64,000 nt of DNA, from the NCBI GenBank assembly GCA_029204225.1, contig CM055095.1, positions 74,019,501 through 74,083,500 on the forward strand, written 5' to 3'. Source of the DNA: Diphasiastrum complanatum. Lineage: Eukaryota > Streptophyta > Lycopodiopsida > Lycopodiales > Lycopodiaceae. The notes beneath the pieces were generated by a model, which was not told the DNA's origin, searched no databases, and worked only from the letters and a program-made list of their open reading frames with translations. The translations under genes were made by a program, and so were the position numbers. Shown here piece by piece: positions 42,801-47,899 of this stretch (positions within the stretch are counted from its first letter, which is position 1; each line of letters opens with the position of its first letter).

Positions 42801-44764
42801 ATCATCAACTGAGCCCTCCACATTCTAGAACATGTCCTAGAACATGTTTTGGGATTTTTTCTCGGAACATTTTTTTTTTTTTTTTGCAATATGGTATACA
42901 AAAAACAGGTTTTTTGGTGGGGGATCTGATGGTAATTTTTGCAAAAAAATTTATGTATTGTAGGAGCCCACGAATCACTGATAATGCGTAAGTATTATTG
43001 ATTCATGATGCATTGATTCACTGATTCACAAGGACGGGGGCCTATGCTCATCACACTTTCATGACCATGTTATGTGGAGGCCTTTTGCAAATCGTCAAAG
43101 TTGTGGATATCTAGAACCAGAATGCCCTATGCATCATATCGGTAGTATTGCTGATGCACTCACTGGAAGGACATTCACTGATTGGAAACCATACTTTTGC
43201 CCTTCACAACATACAGATAAGCTCTATAACATCTTTTAACACCTAGCATTCATTTGAGTATAGAGATCACTTAGGTAAGAATGAAGCGCCTCCCAACCAA
43301 GCAGGGTTCCAGATCACAACAAAATCAGGTCATAGTCATCTGTTCTCATCTTGATCACTTACACTTGGTACAATCTGTAGATACTAATAACGTCCTAGAT
43401 TGTGCCCATGGCTTGCTGCTACTGATTGTCCTGACCAGTCATTTCCCTTGGCCACTTGGCCCCTATTTCACATGAGTGACAGTAGATGAGCCTATGTCGA
43501 TGTCCCTACATGACCTCTAATATTTTGGCAGGTTACCAGAGCCACGATTGTCTTTATCAACATTTAAGATCACTAGAAAGCCTAAAAAGCTAGGTAATGT
43601 GTTGAATGTTTGATATTTCAACCGTTTGAATGCTACTATGCACAGGTTCTAGAGCTGAATCAATTGATCAATAAGGCACTGACTCAGGGACCAATAGAGG
43701 CCCTCACTGTCAATAACAGCTATATGTTCATATCAATTCTTTTATAAAACTTGTTAACTCTTGAGGCTTTCAAGCATGATATCCATGCTGTGTAATTGAA
43801 ACTTTCTTTACATGTTAGTTTCTTGGCAAACAGTTAGTAAAGTGTACTTAAGTGTGACATATCATCCTTCTTTGGAGTTTCTGGAACGTTTCGATCGGAG
43901 ATGGAGCCTCGTGAGATTAAGTTTTTGATACACTCTTGTTACACCAGTTTTTTGGATTACCTGCAACAACCTCACTTGCTGATGTGGAAGCTGCTGGTCG
44001 GCATTATTGTGCTGAATCGTGGAGCAAGCTGCAAGAGATACATAAAGGAATTGGACAAGAGGATCTGCTGAAATATTGCTTCTCAACAGCTTACATTGTT
44101 GCCTTACTTCATGATAGCCTTGGGGTTGCGATGCATGGCAAAAGGTATGCTTTACTTGAGACTTTATGGTGTTTCACACATTTGTGCATTTGGGTAGTTC
44201 ACAGCTGTCCAATAACAGCATTCTCCAGCTTTGTTTATCTCCTACTAAAAAGAGTGAATTAATGGCTGGTGCGAGGCATTAGGGTGCTGGAAAATTTACT
44301 TGATCATAGTAACAATTGCCAATATAACTATGTTTCATGATGTTCAAACAAGGAGGATTTTCTTGAATTATAGCTCTGATTACAATAATAATTTTTGTTA
44401 GCTAATTTGTACTATTGGATGGCATTAAAATGCCGTAGGAGGCTGTAAATCTGGAAAATAATTGGCTTTGTCTTCTGTTCTCTGTGCTCTTTACAGGATG
44501 CACTTTACCAACAGAATCGACAATGTCCCATTGGATTGGCCTCTAGGAGCAATTACTGTAAAGTTGGCCCAAGAGAACCATCAGAGACCTGCATTATCAA
44601 GACTGCGAGACAGTTTTATCACCATTTTTTCATTCTTAGGTATTTTTCTTTTGGTAGGTAGTGTAGCCTGGTTAATATTCAGATGCCAAAGGCCTAGATT
44701 GAAGACTATTTATGATTTAGAGAAAGGTCGTTACATAACAACCACTGCACGAATACATAGATGA
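12432..44764 (+). CDS. GDA1/CD39 family apyrase, 3' part of gene (partial)
   Basis: A nucleoside triphosphate diphosphohydrolase (removes terminal phosphates from NTPs and NDPs). The visible exons are 12,432-12,544, 12,717-12,824, 30,628-30,822, 33,006-33,103, 43,948-44,144 and 44,497-44,764, with one doubtful exon near 30,357-30,393. They encode apyrase conserved regions 3 (TDEGLFAWVAANYALGTL), 4 (GIVELGGASVQ) and 5 (VPLDWPLGA). A hydrophobic helix follows (FITIFSFLGIFLLVGSVAWL), then a short basic tail ending at TGA 44,762-44,764. A C-terminal membrane anchor fits plant membrane-bound apyrases of the APY3-7 type. Exons with conserved regions 1 and 2 are not in the window. Exon frames join cleanly except between exons 2 and 3. 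Introns of about 17.8 and 10.8 kb are packed with transposons, yet the exons carry no stop codons, so the gene looks functional. Confidence 0.85.
12717..12824 (+). CDS. Apyrase exon after conserved region 4
   Basis: 108 bp, phase 0 at both ends, acceptor ATGCAG and donor GTCAGT. It encodes VTFVPRLLPPEEF through YTYSFLNLGQ. The SFLNLGQ ending matches the family position following the ASVQ strand. Confidence 0.88.
12825..15227 (+). other. Apyrase intron, 5' stretch
   Basis: Intron DNA carrying a (GA)n tract at 13,290-13,342 and a region of degenerate repeats near 14,290-14,560. Open frames here are short and show no domain. Confidence 0.55.
13290..13342. repeat. (GA)n microsatellite
   Basis: A GA run of about 53 bp. 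No LINE 3'-end sequence was seen beside it. Confidence 0.95.
15233..15650 (+). repeat. 5' LTR of gypsy element (418 bp)
   Basis: Starts AGTTATGGACTCGG and ends CTATTCGTAACT. It holds a TATAAGTAGG box-like motif about 155 bp before its end. It matches 21,209-21,626 except for about 9 substitutions. Confidence 0.9.
15651..15662 (+). promoter_or_regulatory. Primer binding site, initiator Met-tRNA
   Basis: TGGTATCAGAGC directly follows the 5' LTR. It is complementary to the 3' end of plant initiator methionine tRNA, the usual primer for these elements. Confidence 0.9.
15700..16150 (-). pseudogene. Antisense copia-type gag fragment inside the gypsy leader
   Basis: On the minus strand a frame beginning at 16,150 reads MELFKSLLDQLSAVGFSIQD, then LFSSLPKSYEHFV, LQKVIDHLLQEEMRR, the pattern of copia UBN2-type gag. 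After a stop near 15,869 a zinc knuckle follows, LFCRYCKRANHDIKECR (C-x2-C-x4-H-x4-C). It lies between the gypsy PBS and gag, in the opposite orientation. It has no LTRs of its own, so it looks like captured sequence or a remnant of an insertion. Confidence 0.75.
16741..17832 (+). CDS. Gypsy gag
   Basis: From MAHSPTPSETT to the zinc knuckle. A Pro/Phe-rich stretch is followed by the gag core (ENWFAKLDTYFQIYP, GRAATWWRVY, YTDQFMELSYLF, YIAGLRGALRYDV) and the knuckle CFRCKSPDHLARDC. The frame is open upstream to 16,687, but the later ATG fits the usual start. It packages element RNA into particles. The downstream pol frame is offset by one base at 17,793-17,832, where GTTTTTACC lies. I saw no standard slippery heptamer, so an indel in the T run is more likely than programmed frameshifting. 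Confidence 0.85.
17832..19739 (+). pseudogene. Gypsy pol: protease, RT, start of RNase H
   Basis: Protease ALVDTGSTHSFIS and YDLILGADWFA. RT: PFGAPVLLINKKDGTKRLC, IDLRSGYYQIRM, YFDDILIFSQ (active-site Asp pair intact), LGFLICNGHI. RNase H: VETDASNVGLGALL and ITDHQSLRYLF. The usual VDYRALN motif reads FYYRAFN, replacing a conserved Asp. The frame ends at a TAA (19,737-19,739) just after DLSDR, where the family continues FRWLQ; that text follows directly downstream in the same frame, so this is a simple nonsense mutation. Confidence 0.88.
19740..20660 (+). pseudogene. Gypsy integrase, C-terminally deleted
   Basis: Continues after the stop: FRWLQFLQSF, GRANTAADALSRLP, then the integrase zinc region (GGHFGFQKSYARL, FYWP, CPFCLRNK) and core (DISMDFIFGLP, ILSDRDSKFTS, AYHSTSDGQCEVLNR) with the Asp, Asp and Glu positions. 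Near 20,657 the text breaks after LAEYSYK and resumes in another frame at the GDMVYLRLR segment, so roughly 100 residues between core and C-terminal domain are missing. Integration activity is not expected. Confidence 0.85.
20678..21130 (+). pseudogene. Gypsy integrase C-terminal region with chromodomain
   Basis: Reads MVYLRLRFARHHFVQG, APRYYGPYRIVEV, ACDVFHVSLLR, then a chromodomain-like end: AAILQVRLYH, QFLVQLDGRPIEEATWEPID, stopping at 21,128-21,130. The chromodomain is thought to direct chromovirus integration to particular chromatin. It is in a different frame from the integrase core because of the deletion just upstream. Confidence 0.85.
21209..21626 (+). repeat. 3' LTR of gypsy element (418 bp)
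   Basis: Same length and ends (AGTTA...TAACT) as the 5' LTR. It is preceded by a purine tract GGGGAG and followed by the second ACTCT. Confidence 0.9.
21632..22369 (+). other. Apyrase intron, AT-rich, no recognised gene
   Basis: AT-rich DNA. Near 22,077-22,102 three copies of GAACATT run into AATGTT, an imperfect hairpin. Nothing else is supported. Confidence 0.5.
22370..22705 (-). pseudogene. Second copy of the hAT-like BED-finger repeat
   Basis: On the minus strand it reads GTSGTKRWTCRY and later GTRLPLACT, as in the fragment at 6,690-7,070. The second finger Cys is replaced by Arg here. Similarity continues into non-coding flank (ATGTTCACATGTGA and neighbouring words). It is a dispersed, decayed repeat. 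Confidence 0.55.
22735..22811. repeat. (GT)n followed by (TC)n
   Basis: GT run 22,735-22,762, then TC run to 22,811. DNA after it (22,850-23,100) shares ACTTCTAACTTCTAAC-type words and a CACAATGCCC motif with the complement of 2,930-3,040. Confidence 0.95.
23158..23330 (+). pseudogene. TC tract plus LINE ORF1 C-terminal fragment
   Basis: A TC tract (23,158-23,208) leads into a short frame, ERKKIIANAKANGFRTLFRDG. This aligns with the ORF1 C-terminal domain elsewhere in the window (ARKKIIQEAKEKGQRVVFID at 41,280-41,340). It is a small, diverged LINE piece with a TC tract on its 5' side. Confidence 0.55.
23420..23576 (+). mobile_element. LINE 3'-end fragment with T/TC tail
   Basis: TCTTATATGCCTTTT, GGCATGGAAAAGACATTAA and TAAAGC, then a T run and (TC)n to 23,576. 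This is the conserved LINE terminus. The TC tail abuts the truncated start of LINE copy 4. Confidence 0.8.
23577..24772 (+). pseudogene. LINE copy 4 ORF2, RT part
   Basis: RT motifs A (FVDFSKAFD), B (GVKQGCSLLLVLF) and C (LLYADDVG) are readable, with stops after LERVIS and after STREGS. The thumb and C-terminal parts are in shifted frames (RFSWFSQASHLLLKSFGI, ITELPSG). Motif B has LLL where sister copies have LSP. Confidence 0.8.
25596..25799 (-). pseudogene. Gypsy integrase core fragment
   Basis: Minus strand: MSSRDPKFTCHFWSTVFANL, LSMNHIDHPKMDGQTRK. This matches the gypsy integrase stretch with the second Asp (SDRDPKFTS) and the catalytic Glu region (HPQTDGQTE), but the Glu is changed (QTRK). 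No other pol domain is readable in this element. Confidence 0.75.
26610..26925. repeat. Palindrome-rich segment with AACGCGTTTC words
   Basis: Contains the 16-bp perfect palindrome GCGTTTCTAGAAACGC near 26,629 and AGAAACGCGTTTCT near 26,895, with related words between, then GGGCAACTATGATC. A similar cluster at 45,868-45,920 ends GGGCAACTAAGAT. It could be a small inverted-repeat element. No clear terminal repeat or target duplication was found. Confidence 0.4.
28557..28646. repeat. (TC)n(CA)n tail of LINE copy 4
   Basis: TC run of about 32 bp followed by CA run of about 57 bp, directly after the LINE terminus AATAAAGCT. Confidence 0.95.
28647..28870 (+). pseudogene. Diverged LINE ORF2 C-terminal fragment
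   Basis: Reads SHQLAIETGRYSGTPQEDQL, then CSMCSMHETENFCF. This aligns with SHQLAIEIGRFHGIPREER and the Cys/His region of the other copies. It lies right behind the tail of LINE copy 4 and is too short to assign an insertion boundary. Confidence 0.6.
28871..30350. other. Apyrase intron with a gypsy RT relic
   Basis: Mostly unassigned AT-rich DNA. On the minus strand, about 29,290-29,520, one can read INKGTDIHV, then VDYKGLH, LKNQYLLPKIDDL and TGYHQV across two frames. This is the RT stretch that in gypsy elements reads VDYRALN, NRYPLPRIDDL, GYHQ. The rest holds no recognisable gene. Confidence 0.55.
30357..30393 (+). CDS. Doubtful short apyrase exon
   Basis: LAESSLLHLIQE sits where the family has a segment after SFLNLGQ and before the ASDG-DPCTPPGY part. 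Using AG at 30,355-30,356 and GTCCTT as donor gives 37 bp and restores the phase into the next exon (joint codon Ala). That donor is weak. The stronger GTAAGC donor at 30,420 leaves the wrong phase. An RNA read is needed to settle it. Confidence 0.35.
30628..30822 (+). CDS. Apyrase exon with DPCTPPGY
   Basis: 195 bp, acceptor TTTGCAG, donor GTAAAA. It encodes LPSASDGVVVDPCTPPGYVM, then a Glu/Ser-rich linker and NFSECRSAALKLLQMGR. DPCTP-GY and the Cys of SECR are conserved in plant apyrases. It ends one base into a codon that continues in the exon at 33,006. Confidence 0.88.
32171..32290 (-). mobile_element. LINE 3'-end fragment with GA tail (minus strand)
   Basis: GA run 32,171-32,247, then ATTAATGTCTTTT and AAAAGGCATATAAGACGAA, the reverse complement of the conserved LINE terminus. 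This copy is slightly diverged, and no coding part follows. Confidence 0.75.
32335..32690. repeat. Tandem repeat, period about 130 bp, nearly three units
   Basis: GCATACTGTTAGCAATGAGC recurs at about 32,448 and 32,578. The block with GATGAATTGTAGATGCCC and TGCCAAAATATCAAATAG repeats with it, and a diverged partial unit starts near 32,335. The minus strand stays open through it, but the encoded repeat has no recognisable domain. Confidence 0.85.
33006..33103 (+). CDS. Apyrase exon with STFIPELRGRFFATENFFYTSE
   Basis: 98 bp, acceptor TTTGCAG, donor GTCTGT. It begins by completing a Glu codon (G from the previous exon plus AG) and encodes ACTYERCAIGSTFIPELRG and FFATENFFYTSE. The paired Cys residues and FATENFFYT are family hallmarks. 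Phase 0 at its end. Confidence 0.9.
33540..33820 (+). repeat. 5' region of LINE copy 5: subrepeats plus (TC)n
   Basis: About 80-bp units (starting near 33,550 and 33,630) made of three subunits of 23-33 bp that begin CTGCC/CTGTT and contain GTGCT. Then (TC)n at 33,781-33,816, ending ten bases before the ORF1 ATG. It resembles the subrepeated 5' region of LINE copy 1 in design, not in sequence. A promoter role is inferred. Confidence 0.6.
33826..35186 (+). pseudogene. LINE copy 5 ORF1 (RNA-binding protein), one break
   Basis: Starts MAPRGSAPAIPRAP ten bases after the TC tract. A very Ser/Pro/Thr-rich low-complexity stretch (residues about 20-230) is followed by a coiled-coil-like segment. The frame stops at 34,579-34,581 (LKEE stop) and continues in another frame from 34,581: coiled coil, an RRM-like part (KAHNIRVCGIPDTQDAIAEG, TLIIRFTSLESRRDAL) and a C-terminal part (LRGTTIYMDDDLTYIQ, VIYRDGRVRFLD). 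The domain order matches L1/Tx1-type ORF1 proteins, which bind the element RNA as trimers. The break is probably one indel. Confidence 0.8.
35190..38165 (+). pseudogene. LINE copy 5 ORF2: endonuclease, RT, Cys/His C-terminus
   Basis: Endonuclease: IGVWNCAGIHSS, METHESL, GSGGVACLYR, GDFNAWTSS. Its C-terminal quarter (GGGHSVVDY and SDHS in sister copies) is deleted near 35,765. RT: SSWCTNIIHPIHKNGDPMI; a frameshift in an AGAGAGAG run near 36,662; DFRKAFDSVPR, GVKQGCSLSPVLF and LLYADDVVLVS, then a TGA at 37,034-37,036. Thumb and beyond: VNIGKTKVMVFN, SYTYLGVLFLG, KPSVPHEILLAEF. C-terminus: RICQLCSLGEVESEEHF. The RT catalytic Asp residues are kept, but no complete protein can be made. Confidence 0.85.
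38170..39860 (+). other. Apyrase intron, no recognised gene
   Basis: AT-rich unique-looking DNA. There are small palindromes (TTCAAACTAGTTTGAA near 38,827) and repeated CGGTTCGAT words near 38,306-38,330. Open frames are short and have no domain. Confidence 0.5.
39893..40100 (+). pseudogene. Gypsy gag relic with zinc knuckle, plus 45-bp tandem repeat
   Basis: Two copies of a 45-bp unit starting CCTGAGTATCAATCATGG are followed by HVLKCKSLDYLVRGCWQPP. This resembles the gag end of the intact gypsy copy (LCFRCKSPDHLARDCRQPL). The first knuckle Cys is lost. Confidence 0.6.
40140..40890 (-). pseudogene. Gypsy RT fragment
   Basis: Minus strand, from high to low coordinates: NRGTHLCVDYKKLK, LLSRIDELIDQSHGARYFTK, IDLRSRYYHIRI, GHYEFLVLSFGLTNDLATF and FVIVY, followed by degraded sequence and GWKIDPSKV. 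This is RT fingers and palm up to the strand before the catalytic Asp pair. Stops and frameshifts are present. The gag relic just left of it is on the other strand, so they are not one simple element. Confidence 0.75.
40985..42164 (+). mobile_element. LINE copy 6a: ORF1 end and endonuclease (plus strand)
   Basis: ORF1: VRVRGIPNAGKPLEEAKDLL, a break, then RARLKGTFIFIDDDLTHTQW and VVFIDGKPRYYE. Endonuclease of ORF2: LRIGFWKCNGFLSSSSAGDL, AETHESRFRPV, RGSGGVACC, YFAPQTSTFADHGGDPF, LLAGDFNART, GGGHSVVDYFIDSPAL. It stops before the SDHS region. By sequence it belongs with LINE copies 1 and 2. At its right edge it meets a minus-strand LINE fragment. Confidence 0.8.
42165..42828 (-). mobile_element. 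LINE copy 6b: RT and thumb fragment (minus strand)
   Basis: Minus strand: VDDLEQIIKEEGGDGCPL, PILLYADDVALLSS, LVWGLTVNIAKTKV. A deletion and frame change follow, then LSRLPKGHAALVHMERV, RMIRAKPSVPHEILLAEF. It is 5'-truncated just after RT motif B (near 42,805) and is convergent with the plus-strand fragment ending near 42,164. Confidence 0.8.
42829..43947 (+). other. Apyrase intron, no recognised gene
   Basis: Includes a T run (42,872-42,888), a TGATTCA-rich patch near 42,975-43,030 and unassigned DNA. It ends with ACACCAG acceptor at 43,947. Confidence 0.55.
43948..44144 (+). CDS. Apyrase exon FFGLPATTSLADVEAAG
   Basis: 197 bp, acceptor ACACCAG, donor GTATGC. It continues in frame from FFYTSE with FFGLPATTSLADVEAAGRH, then a Trp/Leu/Lys-rich helix region and KYCFSTAYIVALLHDSLGV. 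CFS-AYI-ALLHD is the conserved stretch just before region 5. It ends two bases into an Arg codon. Confidence 0.9.
44497..44764 (+). CDS. Apyrase last exon: conserved region 5 and membrane anchor
   Basis: Acceptor TTTACAG. It encodes MHFTNRIDNVPLDWPLGA (region 5), a short linker, a 20-23-residue hydrophobic helix (SFITIFSFLGIFLLVGSVAW) and RCQRPRLKTIYDLEKGRY to the TGA at 44,762. The hydrophobic helix followed by Arg-rich sequence predicts a C-terminal membrane anchor with a short tail. Confidence 0.92.
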
Positions 44765-45950
44765 CTTTGAGAAGGAAAAGCAATTGTTTTTGAAAATCGA
44801 TGTGTAATGTATCTCTACAGTAGATTTCTCCATACATTTGCATTGTATATTCATAAAGGAGGATTGAATTTATATGCCAATTGATGGTTTATGTGGTAAT
44901 GTTACTGGGTATTCTTTTACTTTAACATGTGCCTGAAAGCACGGCATTAGCTTCTATAGATTGTCAACATCGTCAAATGTAAGATTTACTTGAATTGCCC
45001 CTAACTTAGCTAAACTAATTCAATGGATTAATGCCTTTTTCACTTTTTTCCAGTTTTGGGTGCTATAACTACCCAGTGCAGTTTTCGTTTAAAAGCGATC
45101 ATGTCAAGTGGGGAGGTTCCTTTGACCTCATGAGCATTCAGCCTTTCAGAATTACAGATGATTCTTATTTGGGCCATGAAATGTGGGCTGAATTAGGAAC
45201 GTTGGAAGTTACTGATTGAAATGGTCAATGTCTTTGTCAAAAAATAGAATTCCTATATCACATCTGTACAAAAAGACGCAAGTTTTTCAACTGGGTCAAT
45301 CTTCAATACATTGATAATTGGATAATGCTGCTGTGTATTAGTTCAATAAACAAGTGCTTCAAGTAGCTTCTATAATTTGCCAACATACTGAAATTTAAGA
45401 TATACTTGGTTATCCCCAAACCTGCTTAACCTGATTCAATAACTTGTGTGTGAATGCAACCATGCTATGTGGGCAGGTGGAAGAAGTAGCTTCTATAATT
45501 TGCCAACATACTGAAATTTAAGATGTACTTGGTTATCCCCAAACCTGTTTAAACTGATTCAATAACTTTTGTGTGAATGCAACCATGCTATGTGGGCAGG
45601 TTTCTTGCACCTCATGAGTGTCCAGTTTTTCAAGATTTTGGACTATTCTTATGGAAAATGGACTAGTTTAGGGTGGTCAACCTGCCATATACGACTGATT
45701 TTGGGCCAGCTCATTATCTTCTTGGTATGCAAATTCACAGGAACAGGTTAAAGAAGCTACTATATGTTTCTCAAGAAAGATATTTATAAAACATTATCAA
45801 CAAATACAATATGGCTGATAAAAACTAGATAGTCTCTTATGGACCCAGAAAATTATTTTTTGGTCAGGTTCCGGAACGGAACGTGTTCCAGAACGCGTTT
45901 CGTTCCGGAACGGGCAACTAAGATTTAAAGACAGCTGCAGAAGCAGTAGA
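44765..45950. other. Apyrase 3' flank with diverged duplications
   Basis: The 3' UTR presumably starts here; no clear AATAAA was picked with confidence. Segment 44,940-45,230 resembles 45,480-45,760 (shared ACCTCATGAG and TATTCTTAT blocks), an old duplication. Short open frames inside these segments show no recognisable domain. Confidence 0.5.
45361..45606. repeat. 123-bp tandem duplication
   Basis: AAGTAGCTTCTATAATTTGC starts at 45,361 and again at 45,484. The two units differ at a handful of positions. Confidence 0.9.
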
Positions 45951-45951
45951 C

Positions 45952-46110
45952 ATGGAGGTATATGCTTACTACTATTTGATTGAATCTATGATGTATGCTA
46001 TGCTTTGTATTCCACCTGACTTGGTCTATGCAGTAAGTTTGCTTAGCCAATTCATGACCAATTCTGGTATACAACATAATTTTTGTCACATCAGGTTGAA
46101 AACACAGTTC
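45952..46110 (+). pseudogene. Copia RT/RNase H relic
   Basis: Reads YLIESMMYAMLCIPPDLVYA, then VSLLSQFMTNSGIQH, the degraded form of the IGSLMYLML-TRPDI-YAVSLLSRYM-NP stretch of copia elements. No other domain is readable around it. Confidence 0.75.
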
Positions 46111-46692
46111 TTTAGTGTGCCAATTTGCAACAATTTGTCCAGACTCCAGAGTATGCTGTATATGTTATCAGCAGAATGGGCATCTGCATGGGCCAATGCT
46201 GAATTCCACTAGAGTGGTCAAACCTGCTAATAGCAAATTTAGTTGCAAAAACTGGAGAGAAATCAATTTTCTACTGTCGAATTATGCTGCGCTTGAAGTC
46301 GACTTCCATTTTTCTGCGTTAAAAATTTCCAGAAATTAAATTTTGAAGTTAAAAGTCTCAACTGTAGTTAAAATTAGGGTTTGATGTATCTTCATATGGT
46401 TAGTGCAACTTTAGGCGAAAGACATTTTTCTCTATTCTACGACCCCAGTTACTGCTATGCGTATTGAATACATGATAATCACTGTAAATAGAAGTCATAC
46501 ATTTTTCAAAATCACAACAGAGCTTTGGGTAGAAAATAATTATGTGCGAGGAAGGGGTAAGTCCACAAATTGGCCTTAAAAGAACTGAAACGTTTTTCAT
46601 GTAGTTGTTACATTACGGACTGGTAAGGATGTTGGCCAGATGGGAGTCAAGTTCGTAGGTTGTTTGCCAAAATAACATAGTACTATATGCTG

Positions 46693-46930
46693 TGTATTGT
46701 TAATTTTTTTTTGTGTACAAAGTTACGCCACTAGTGGGTTATACTTGTACAACATTTACAACCTGACAACGCCATCTGGGCAACGCCAAGTGAGGAGCAA
46801 GCTCCTAAGATGTCACTACACAGCAGCTGGGATTCGAGCTTGCGCCTTGCCGGTCGCAGTCAACCACTCTACCCAAGCAGTCAACCACTCCTACACAAGC
46901 ACCGCGCTGCGATGGACTGTATTGTTAATT
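46693..46930 (-). mobile_element. tRNA-derived SINE with 13-bp target duplication
   Basis: TGTATTGTTAATT occurs exactly at 46,693-46,705 and 46,918-46,930. Between them, on the minus strand, is a 212-bp element. Its tRNA-like head has an A-box-like GGGTAGAGTGG and a B-box-like AGCTCGAATCC (near 46,838-46,848), then a body, then a short A tail (T run at 46,704-46,712 on the plus strand). In the head GAGTGGTTGACTGC is present twice, 22 bp apart. Structure and exact duplications support a genuine, fairly young SINE insertion. Confidence 0.88.
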
Positions 46931-47094
46931 GAATAATGTTTCATCCACCATTTGAGCTCTAATATTGGTACTTTTGCACGTTACCCAGGTAAAAAAGTTT
47001 TAAAAATTTATAATAAATACAAGTGACTGAATAATGTTAAGACAAAGGGGTTGCCCTTGGCCAATGGCTCTGTGATGTGGCCAAGACTACTCCC

Positions 47095-47126
<32 letters not shown>

Positions 47127-47493
47127 TCAAAATGCAAAAAAGCATCAATACAGGGCAGTGGGCTTGACCCTACCATGCATACTGTATAGGTGGAGCTAGT
47201 TACCTTAATTTGTACATGTATAATTAAAAACATGTAACGGTGCATATCATTGTTAGTTAGTTTAATATTGTAGTATTTACTTTGTTGTACGAAGTAAAAC
47301 ACTCGCATACACGTAATAGTACGTACGTTCGTTTATATAAGATCCACCAATAGTACAATAGCAATACCCTATTGTATTTCCCATGCATGAATTTAAAAAT
47401 AGCAAAATATGAGCATTCTACACACAATATTAAAAGATATCATCAAGATAGTGCACCAATGGATAAATGAACCCAAGACAACTCATGTATAAG

Positions 47494-47568
<75 letters not shown>

Positions 47569-47880
47569 CTCTTTCTCCACGAGTTTACATCCTTTTATAG
47601 CAGTTCCATGCCTCATTAATGAGTCTTTGGTTTCCTTCCATAACAAAATCTATTTTATTGCAAAATTCAGTATGTATCTCTATTTACGTCGAATGTCGAA
47701 CCTAAATTTTTTTGTAATCACTTTAATTAAATCAAATCTAAAATGATTTTGATCAAGATATTTCTTTTGAGGTTATAAAATACATTATGTATTTTATAGC
47801 CTATGCAATGAAATACCAAATGATAAACACATGTATGAAAAGAAAGCTTCTACTCTTTTGAGTCCAACAATAAACAAAAA
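46931..47880. other. Intergenic AT-rich DNA with two microsatellites
   Basis: Holds (TC)n at 47,099-47,126 and (GA)n at 47,496-47,564. No gene is recognised. Confidence 0.55.
47496..47564. repeat. (GA)n microsatellite
   Basis: A nearly pure GA run of about 69 bp. No LINE terminus was found beside it. Confidence 0.95.
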
Positions 47881-47899
47881 GTAGCCTTAGGGGGAGACG

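Noticed and set aside
40985-42828. Twin-priming (5' inversion) of a single LINE insertion
   Set aside because: The fragments converge with their 3'-most sequences facing each other. Twin priming would leave the inverted 5' piece on the other side.
43862-44086. Minus-strand frame over the apyrase exon
   Set aside because: Antisense to a well-supported exon, with no domain of its own.
45031-45219. Possible small gene downstream of the apyrase
   Set aside because: The similar segment at 45,569-45,751 has a different frame and no shared protein. It looks like duplicated non-coding DNA.
46780-46930. Possible functional tRNA gene on the minus strand
   Set aside because: Boxes A and B are recognisable, but the rest does not fold as a full tRNA. 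It is followed by a non-tRNA body and A tail within target duplications, so it is a SINE.
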